This document shows positions 10,712 through 19,090 of a stretch of DNA of 43,891 bases, in pieces. The stretch comes from Lactarius indigo. Its lineage: Eukaryota > Basidiomycota > Agaricomycetes > Russulales > Russulaceae. A program made the position numbers and the translations under genes. Each line of letters opens with the position of its first letter. The first letter of the stretch is position 1. The notes beneath the pieces are model-generated. The model was not told where the DNA came from. It saw only the letters and a program-made list of their open reading frames with translations, and searched no databases. The stretch is from positions 1 to 43,891 of the forward strand of contig JAFKAC010000255.1 of NCBI GenBank assembly GCA_025766275.1. Reading direction: 5' to 3'.

Positions 10712-10722
10712 TAAGAGTAGAC
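10712..10722 (+). promoter_or_regulatory. Primer-binding stretch, element B
   Basis: TAAGAGTAGAC directly follows the 5' LTR. It is complementary over 11 nt to 17268-17278 in the 3' LTR, and over 10 nt to the 5' LTR copy, where a G-to-A change lies at the first base. This predicts self-priming. It does not look like a tRNA 3' end complement. Confidence 0.65.
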
Positions 10723-10810
10723 CTCTCTACTCTGCCGCTGAACGAGGCGAGAAGGCGTTCCCAGAACAAACGAACCAGCTCGGACAGTCCCAGACGGACG
10801 CGTGATCATC

Positions 10811-13800
10811 GTGGCTCTCGATCGAACCCACGCCTACTTTGAACCGGAACCAGCAGACCACGACCCAACCGTAAAACGACTGGTCATCAGACGCGACACA
10901 CAGAACTTACAGGACATCGTAACCGGAGGAATCGATTGGGTACCAGGACGGGGGTACATAGTACGACGAGACCCCAGCCCGGCCTTGGACGTTGAATTTG
11001 CAGCAGACGAAAACGACTGGTACGAAGTATATTTCGAAAACACCGGGTGGTACACATATACGAACGCGCGCGTGGACGAACCACTACTGTGGGGCCTAAA
11101 ACGACGACAACAAACTAGCACTGTACCCACCTATAACTGGACCGAGCATAAACGACAACTCGCGAAACAAAAAGGAAAAAGGAAATCACCTCAATTAGTT
11201 CCAGTACCCAGCGCACCAATGGCCAGCGGAAGTGGAACAGGAAGTAGCAGCAGTACGACAACCATCACGGGCCCACTACAAGGAGCAGCGCCGACGTTCT
11301 TCGATGGCAATCGAGACAGAAGCCGGCAGTTCCTACACGAATTCAATCAATATCGATGAGTCAACCGAACAAACGAAAGAATGGTTATCCCTTACCAATG
11401 AGTAGCTCTCGCACTCACATTGATCCGAGGACGAGCAGTAGAAAGTTGGAACCAAGCGCAGGATAAGAAACTCGAACAGAAGATCAACAACCATACGAAT
11501 CCTGTCGCAGAAACCAGCGAGACATTATGGACCGACTTCGTAGCTGACTTCGAAAGCGCTTGGACAGACACCTTGAGTCAGCAGAACGCCTATGCCAAGT
11601 TAACCGCGCTCACCATGAAGGGTGAAGAAATAGACGAGTACATCGCAACCTTCAAACAACTTGCCGAAGCAGCGGACTGGGACTTGACACAAAAGGGAAC
11701 CGTCGATTTATTTCGTCGAGGACTGCGTAAAGGACTATTAGTGTCTTGCCTCAAACGAAGTAAAATGCCAGTTACCATGCAGGACTGGGAAGATGCGACT
11801 CGAGAAGAGATCCAACGATATCGCACCATCACCAATTGTATCGTGCAAATCGGGAAAAACAACACAATCCCGGTCCAGAATACCCGACCACCCAAACCCG
11901 TAAATCGGAACGATCAAGTGGTACCAATGGAGGTAGATGCCACACAAACGTACGTTCCTCGAACGAGAACACCCCAGGAACTTGCGGAAATGGACCGGTG
12001 TCGAAAAGAGGGATTGTGCTTCCGCTGTAAAAAAAGCGGACACCTCTCTCGAGATTGCCCAAATAAGAGGACTCCAGCACGCGTCAACGAAGCCGTCGTC
12101 GTACCGGCATTACCACCCGTCGTACAACAAACGACAGAAGAAACCTTGATGACGGGCATCCTAGGCCTCTCCGTCGCCCAGCGGAAGAACGTAATCTCAC
12201 AACTCTTGATGGAAGCCAGTCTGGACGAGGACGACGTAGAAGACGAAGTAGCCGAAATTAACGCCATCCAGAGTACCTCGAACAACGCACTCACTATCGA
12301 GATACCAGTCGAGAACACCAGGACCACGATCTCGACGTTACTCGACTCCGGGGCATCAGATAATTTCATTGACGAGGAATGCGTCAGAAAACTCCATGCC
12401 CTAACTACGGACGTGGACGATCGATTAGTCTATAACGTCGATGGTACCCGAAACGAATACGGGAACATAACCAAAGCCTGCCAGGTTCGCATCAGCTGGG
12501 GGACACAGCAATACAACACGAGGTTATACGTCACCCACCTAGGACGACCTCGAATGATACTCGGTCACCCATGGTTCAAGGAGACCAATCCACTAATCGA
12601 CTGGTCCACCAATCAACTACAGGGGGAGCGACGGACGATGAGCATAGAGCGAGAGGCTAACATCGATACGATCGCTCAAGAAATGGCAGAACGACAAAAC
12701 AAGCCAAACGAAGAGCTCCCCGAACATTACCGACAATGGGCTACGGTCTTTTCGGAAGAAGCCGCGATGCGCTTTCCGCCCGAAAGGGAAGACGACCACG
12801 TGATTACACTTCTGCCCGACGCGCCAGCAACCCTAAAGTGCAAAATATACCCTTTGAACGCGAAAGAATTGACACACCTGGACGAGTTTCTAAACGAACA
12901 CTTAAGCAAAGGATACATACGCGAGTCAAAGTCGCCCTACGCGTCATCATTCTTCTTTCTGAAAAAGAAAGACGGGAAGTTGCGACCCGTTCAAGATTAC
13001 AAACCGCTCAACCAAGTCACACTGAAAGATACATACCCAATCCCGTTGATCTCCAACCTAATCGACCAACTTGCTGACAAAACGCTGTTTACTAAATTCG
13101 ACATACGATGGGGATATAACAACATCCGTATCAAGGACGGGGATCAATGGAAGGCAGCATTCAAAACGCCCCGCGGTCTATTTGAACCTATGGTCATGTA
13201 TTTCGGACTGACTAATTCACCCGCCACGTTCGTCCGCGCAATGAATCGTATCTTCCGCGCGCTACTTCAACAATACCCTACTGAACTGTTCATTTACATG
13301 GACGACATTCTCATTGCTACTGTAATGGACTACCCTCGACACCGTCTGATCGTCGGACAGGTACTGCAAACCCTCCTGGACGAGAGCTACTTCCTCAAAT
13401 TATCAAAGTGCGCCTTCGAACGCACCGAGATCGACTACCTGGGAATGACAATCGCTAACCGCACTATACAAATGGGTAGCGATAAAGTATCAGGGCTACG
13501 CGACTGGCCACGAACATTGGCAACGGTCAAACAAGTACGCAGTACGCTTGGAGTCCTCGGGTATCAGCGACCGTTTATACCACATTACGCCGATATCGCT
13601 CGTCCCCTGACAAACTTACTAAAGAAAGACACTCCGTTTCAGTGGACGAGCGACTGCACCACTGCCCTAGACACACTACTCTCGATCGCCTGTTCACGAC
13701 CAACACTGAGACAACCAGATCCCGCTGTACCGTACCAACTGCAAACCGATGCCTCCCTGTACGCCATCGGTGCCATACTAACACAACCTGACGAACGCCG

Positions 13801-16800
13801 GAAACACCAGGCTATCGGTTACTTCTCCCAGTCTCTTTCACCGGCTGAATGAAACTATGATGTTTATGATCGCGAACTCCTCGCACTCGTTCGCGGTCTC
13901 GAACATTGGCGCCATTTACTCGTCGCGGCCCTTCACCCCATCACCGTTCTCGTAGATCACCAAAACCTCCTCCACTACCGCTCCCCGCAACATATCAACC
14001 ATAGAGTGGCACGGTTGGTCAACATCCTTGCAGATTACAACATCCGACTCCACCACGTCCCGGGGACCACTCTCCACGCTGATGCTCTCTCACGGCACCC
14101 TGCCCTCGTACCCGACGGACTCGATAACGCCGCAGTCACTGTTCTTCCCCCCGCGTTCTTCATCGCCGTCGCCCGCACCACAACCCTCGACGACCAATGT
14201 CGCGCCGCACAACTTACTTGCCCCAACCCATTCCCCGGCGCGCGTTTTCCTCTTCACCGTGACCCTTCTGGCCTCTGGTTCTATCACGACTGTCTGGCAA
14301 TCGTGGACGATTCCTCCCTGCGGAGGGGGGTAATTCGGTCATTTCATGACCTCACTACGGCAGGCCACCCCGGACAATCCAATACGTTATCAGCAATCAG
14401 TAAACACTACTGGTGGCCCAACATGACAGAACACATCAAGGACTACGTTCGAGGTTGCGTAACTTGCCAAGCCAACAAAAATTTAACAAATCGACCTCGC
14501 GTACCTCTAAGTCCGATCTTCCCCGAGCATTCTCTACCGTTCCAAACGATCGCCCTCGACTTCATTACAAAACTCCCGAAATCCCGAGGATTCGATGCGA
14601 TCCTAACCATCACCGATCAAGGATGTTCGAAAGCGAACATTTTCATACCATGGAAAGAGAAACATGGCGCCGAAGAAGTCGCACTATCGTATCTTTGACA
14701 CGTGTTACCTCACTACGGATTACCAAACAAAGTCATCTCGGACCGCGATCCCCGATTCACGGCCACGCTTACGAAGACCCTATGTTCGGCACTGAACGTC
14801 CAACAAAACATCAGTACGGCTTATCATCCACGTACCGACGGACAGTCGGAAAGAACAAACCAGAAACTAGAACAGTATCTGCGAATGTACGCTAACTACC
14901 AACAGGACAACTGGGCAACGATGCTCCCCATCGCCCAGTACGCGTTAAACGCGTGGCCATCAGACACTACGCGCAAAACCCCGTTCGAATTGCTCCTAGG
15001 TTTTGTCCCATCGGTCCACCAACCAAAGACGTCCACTAACTCCCCTACGACCAACGAACGTCTCGCGACTCTAGCCAAAGCACGAACAGATGCTCACGCT
15101 GCAATGCGGAATACCCAACTAAAATGGGTAAGCGAATCGCCACGCTATCAACCTTATCGATTAGGGGACAAAGTTTGGTTGGATGCCACGAACCTAAAAA
15201 CGACTCATCCGACGGCGAAACTCGCGCCAAAACGATACGGACCACTCATCGTAACACAGAAGGTGTCGGAAACGGCCTATCGACTACAACTGCCGGAAAA
15301 ATGGAAAATCCACGACGTGTTCCACGCCGCACTCCTGACGCCTTATCGTGAAACCGAAGCGAATGGCGGAAAGGAAGAACACCCACTCCCGGAACTTATA
15401 GATGGGGAACCAGAATGGGAAGTCGAGGAGATTCTCGACTATCGCACCACCGGACGAAAAAAGACGCCGCAATATCTGATACGGTGGAAAGGGTTCTCCG
15501 CGGCGTACGATAGCTGGGAACCCCTCGAAAACATACACGCCCCAGATCTCGTCCGACAGTATAAAGACCGCACCAAAACATCCATCCATAGTATCACCTT
15601 AGCCATGGACAGACATCCCCCTCAGTTCCCTACCATCGCCGCTCGAGAACTCCCGGACGACGTCAATCGACGTATCGACCACGAAGTTAACGAATGGGCA
15701 AAGGTGGGACCATCATACGATGCGCGCACGAACTCTCCACGATCTCGAGAAGACATGTGGGGACTGAGCACTCATATCGGCGACGACGGGAATCATTATC
15801 GCCACTCACAGGCCAAACAGCGACGTCAGCAACGTCTGCGACGCGAGGCACTCGAGGAAATCGCAGCTCGCGAGAACGCGCGGAAAGTCCACCCCTTACC
15901 GCCCCGACCAGACACCGCACCGCCTCCCGGCGACTGGCAAAAGGTGCTACCCGAGCACCCCTACCAGGTCGAGATACCATTCGCCGATGGGGAACGAAGA
16001 AACGCACACTACCTCCAGTTCGTCATAAATGCTCGAGGGCAGCCCATTGTCGTGGCCACGGAAGGACGCAGCAAACCTTTCTATTATGCTGAACTGACGG
16101 CGCGGCCTCGCCCCGATATCCAGCCGCGAATTCTTGAAAAGGAATTCATCGACATTTTCCGCCCCGATCACCCGGCTCGCACAGACATCGATAAGGCCCT
16201 CGGACGACTCGCCGACCCCGGGCTAAGTGCAGATGTCCATCGACTCAGAGAATCCGTGCAGCAACAGCAGTTACTCACACTACGTTTGCGCGAAGCCAAG
16301 CACAGCTTGGTAGACTGGGCTGACAACGCAGCTGCCATCGATAGTCGCATTCTCGACGCACGCGCGGTAACACGGTTGACACCTTACCTTCCGAAGCCAA
16401 TGCCGACCGCCCTCGCCAGCGTGTTTACGCACGATGGCATTTCCGACCCCCGTCTCCGACATCATCGCGCCGTTATCATGGCCGAACAAGTCCTCCCAAT
16501 CCCCCCTCGCATCCTACCCCGTACTTTCGCTGAAGCAGTGGTAGCTCATCCTCGACGTCTCACCTACCCACAGTTGCATGACGAGCCGCAGCGGTCGGTC
16601 TCCCCCGTACTACATGAGGTCGAAGCCGGCGAAGTCACCGAATCGACACCCGTCGCCGCGAGCGAAAACGCGGTGCACAATCGGGACCACGACCGTCGCG
16701 CGTCCATCTACAGTCGCAACGGCTTACCTGTTTGCACATGGTGCGACAGCACCGAGCATCTCACGTTTGAGTGCCACACGCCACACGCCAAATGCGTCGA

Positions 16801-17029
16801 CCGACGTGTCTGTCACGTTTCAACCACCACCGCACATGCCAATACGTACTGCGCATGGCTCGCAGTCCTCGGACGAGCTGTCGACCGCGAACGCGCTACT
16901 CAAGCCACCGCACGCCTTCGTGTGCAACGACGCGGTGACCCGTACCGACGTCCCGAACACTACATTTTTCGGCACGACTACGATTTCACTCATGCGACCG
17001 GTAGCGCAAGTCGAGACGACTCAGCCTAG
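10811..17029 (+). pseudogene. pol: Gag-Pol fusion of element B, four in-frame TGA codons
   Basis: One frame runs from a GTG at 10811 to TAG at 17027-17029, interrupted by TGA at 11357, 11399, 13850 and 14696. Order: an N-terminal domain with ALDVEF then W and EVYF, the gag core (about 11420-11850), and the CCHC knuckle CFRCKKSGHLSRDC near 12016. Then protease (LLDSGASDNFI near 12340), RT with IYMDD near 13297 and RNase H (QTDAS near 13743 to ADALSRH near 14090). The integrase HHCC finger (GHPG...CVTC) is followed by the triad in LDFITKLP, SDRDPRF and TDGQSE. GPLIV, the chromodomain (YLIRWKGF, near 15415-15560), the tail with DKALGRLADPGLSADVHRL, and a last knuckle CTWCDSTEHLTFEC at 16733-16774 complete it. 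Unlike A and C, no frameshift separates gag from pol. First ATG in any frame after the predicted RNA start: 11219, in frame. A GTG at 10802 is an alternative start. Confidence 0.9.
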
Positions 17030-17030
17030 T

Positions 17031-17040
17031 AGGGGGGCTA
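17031..17040 (+). promoter_or_regulatory. Polypurine tract, element B
   Basis: AGGGGGGCTA lies directly against the 3' LTR and one base after the gag-pol stop codon, the usual place for plus-strand priming. Confidence 0.7.
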
Positions 17041-17456
17041 TGTCACGATCACGTGACATCGTGACGTCACGTCACGCAATGCGCGTCCACGTCTCTGACC
17101 CCGTAAGTTTTACAGAAGTCTGGTTTCGTCTTAAGCACGCCTTATGGTGCTAGTATCACGAAGTGTCCACGTAGCAATCGATAGGTGACGTGGCTTGTAG
17201 AAAACGGTCCCCGAAAACCCCAGTATGTACGACTATAAGATGTAGTTCGTAGAGTAGTACAGTCTTTGTCTACTCTTAGTTCCCGAATACCGAGTGCACG
17301 TTGTCTTGACCCTTCTCCCTTGCGATCTCTTAAGAGTGAGCCAAGGAATCCCCGAACACTCGACTTGTGCTGAACCACGAGTCTCGACTCTACCGAATTG
17401 CGTTGAGCCCAGCTCCGCGTGACTTAGCATCCGTACGGTCCCTCGGAACCGTAACA
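17041..17456 (+). repeat. B 3' LTR (416 bp)
   Basis: It is identical to 10296-10711 except for two transitions. It is followed by TGCAG, the right target duplication. Confidence 0.95.
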
Positions 17457-18092
17457 TGCAGTCATTCGTACACCGGTTTCAGGGTTGATGGGCATGAGGA
17501 TTGCTCGTGCCTCTTCCTGAATTGCGCGTGCTTCCTCAATCGCAACTTCTTCCATTGCTCTTGTTATGGTTGCCATAATGGCTGGTGATCGGATGTGAAT
17601 TGGTTCTGGTTCGGTAATGTGTGCGGACTCAGCTCATTCAATGAGGAGATCTTGTATTGCTCCTCCACTAGTCTCGGTTTGGTTTGGTTCTCGTCCTTCG
17701 CTTTTGTCTTGGCTCTGTTCCTCCTCTTCTTCTGATACTACTTCTCCAGTGGAGTGTTCCCGTACTTGCCCGTCAATGGGGCCCCAATCTGCTCGGCTAT
17801 TGAGTTCTCGAGCGTCGATGTCGCACTGGTATCTGGGTCCTGCTGGTCGTATGACGTCCCACTGAGAGTCTATGGGATTCCACGTAACCTCCGTCCAACA
17901 CAAGTGGTCGAAGTTGAACTCAACTGGTCGGAACCTACTAGGTCCGTTGAACTCCACAAAATATCCGGTTTCTTCTTGTCTTTCCCTCCAACTGGCGGCT
18001 TGTAAAAAGCGCGTGGGGACGTTTCGTTCTCCTCTTCTCGGGAGTGAATATGGACGAAAGTTCGTCCACTGGTCTCTTGTTGTTACGGCCAC
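17457..18092 (-). pseudogene. gag: Gag of element A, N-terminal part
   Basis: The frame runs from a GTG at 18092 (context CACC-GTG-GCC) leftwards and continues into 10295 once B is removed. It contains YFVEF, FRPVEF followed by a Trp, a Glu-rich stretch, and MATITRAMEEVA starting at the ATG 17576-17574. A TGA at 17636-17634 replaces CGA seen at the same codon in copies D and E, so this copy cannot make full Gag without readthrough. The same C-to-T change creates an out-of-frame ATG at 17637-17635. The in-frame ATG at 17576 has A at -3 and G at +4. An upstream in-frame TAA at the LTR junction means no ATG can start the N-terminal domain unless splicing adds one. Confidence 0.85.
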
Positions 18093-18098
18093 GGTGGG

Positions 18099-18109
18099 AT
18101 CTTGGTCTT
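18099..18109 (-). promoter_or_regulatory. Primer-binding stretch, element A
   Basis: The minus strand reads AAGACCAAGAT, two bases inside the 5' LTR. It is exactly complementary to the 11 nt that begin at the predicted transcription start (18335-18325). The gag GTG codon follows only 6 nt later, so priming site and start codon nearly abut. Confidence 0.75.
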
Positions 18110-18111
18110 AA

Positions 18112-18607
18112 TGTTACGTCGTCACGACGTTAGCTCGACTTGAGCTCTGTAGAGGCGGCAACAACTTAGCGAATACTCTGAAGACGCGAAGGTCCAGACG
18201 TGACAGATGTCTTGAAGACACGAAGGTCCAAGCGTAGATGCGGTGAACACTCAAAGGCACACTTAGTGAGAGACGATAGAGGGAAAGGAGACGGAAAGGA
18301 GAAAGAAACAAGTGACGATTCAAGAAGACCAAGATGGCGTATCTTGGTCTTCACAAGACAGATTAAATACAAATCGAGCAGGCTTTCAAGCGCTGCTATG
18401 AGTCACAGTAAGGTAGCGTCCAACGTATCGCGTAAGTAGCTCGAACCCTAATACTACTACTACTAGTATTAGTGGCATAGTCCCCAGTCAGCAATCAGCG
18501 CGCAATCTCCTATCGTACTCGTAATCGCCTATCGTAAGTCCGCAACTAATCTACCTTACCGCCGTAGTTGCAACCGGTACAGTAAGGGTATGAGTCGAAA
18601 CGTAACA
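18112..18607 (-). repeat. A 5' LTR (496 bp)
   Basis: It pairs with 2819-3314. It is followed by ACTAC (18608-18612), the right target duplication, and then the rest of the C LTR. Confidence 0.95.
18325..18369 (-). promoter_or_regulatory. TATA box and predicted transcription start, element A
   Basis: On the minus strand TATTTAAT (18369-18362) is followed 34 nt from its first base by ATCTTGGTCTT (18335-18325), the sequence complementary to the primer-binding stretch. An inverted copy lies just upstream, forming the hairpin arms GAAGACCAAGAT/ATCTTGGTCTTC. The start site is inferred from this spacing. Confidence 0.6.
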
Positions 18608-19064
18608 ACTACTCTGTAATGTAGGACTCCTCGTCCGAAGTGTCTAACACTTCTCTACACTTGATCTTGCTAGTGCACAGAGTATAACAGGTGTAACGCG
18701 TTGATATAGTTCAACTGCAAAGACTTCGAAGTGTCCCGATCAGGGACCGAGGTAGGGGATGCACAAGAAGAGAGGGATAAGGCGAGGTCACACCAAAGTA
18801 CGGAGGCAAAGTTGCTAGATTGCAAACGAAGCCAAGTCTGGCTTCCTACGGTCTATGGTACAGGTTTATATAGGACAAGGTTCCAAACAACATGAACACA
18901 AGTCCACACAATATCAAAGAGACTAAACGGAGTAAACAGAAGTTCGGATCAAAGAAACAGCACCACTAGTAACAGTAGCTCCTTTGGTAACAAGGTGTAG
19001 TACAAAGGGGGAAGGCAGGGTGGAGACATACTGTGACTTAGGTCCGAAGCGTCAGATCATAACA
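18608..19064 (-). repeat. C 3' LTR, inner segment
   Basis: Bases 18608-18612 are the duplicated ACTAC, and 18613-19064 align with 25971-26422 with 3 differences. Together with 2694-2818 it rebuilds a 577-bp LTR. Confidence 0.95.
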
Positions 19065-19077
19065 TGAGCCCCTCTCT
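19065..19077 (-). promoter_or_regulatory. Polypurine tract, element C
   Basis: The minus strand reads AGAGAGGGGCTCA against the 3' LTR, 13 bases after the end of the pol frame. Confidence 0.7.
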
Positions 19078-19090
19078 AAGTCAACTCTCC

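Larger units (their letters stand above)
10296..17456 (+). mobile_element. LTR retrotransposon B (Ty3/gypsy chromovirus)
   Basis: It has 416-bp LTRs (10296-10711 and 17041-17456) that differ at 2 positions, near 10388 and at 10523. The perfect duplication TGCAG lies at 10291-10295 and 17457-17461. It is inserted in gag of element A in the opposite orientation. The whole element is 7,161 bp with one long gag-pol frame, primer-binding stretch and polypurine tract. It is among the youngest insertions, yet the frame carries four TGA codons. Confidence 0.95.
2819..18607 (-). mobile_element. LTR retrotransposon A (Ty3/gypsy chromovirus), hosts B and solo LTR G
   Basis: It has 496-bp LTRs (2819-3314 and 18112-18607) that differ at 4 positions, all C/T or G/A and at or next to CpG. 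The flanking duplication ACTAC lies at 2814-2818 and 18608-18612. After removing B (7,161 bp plus duplication) and solo LTR G (800 bp plus duplication) the element is about 7.8 kb. Gag and pro-pol lie in -1 relation. The insertions and two TGA stops (17634-17636 and 5722-5724) make it non-autonomous now. The target is the 3' LTR of C, so A is younger than C's insertion. Confidence 0.93.

Noticed and set aside
10712..10730. tRNA-type primer-binding site for B (and likewise A and C)
   Set aside because: None begins with TGG as the complement of a CCA end. Each matches its own LTR instead.
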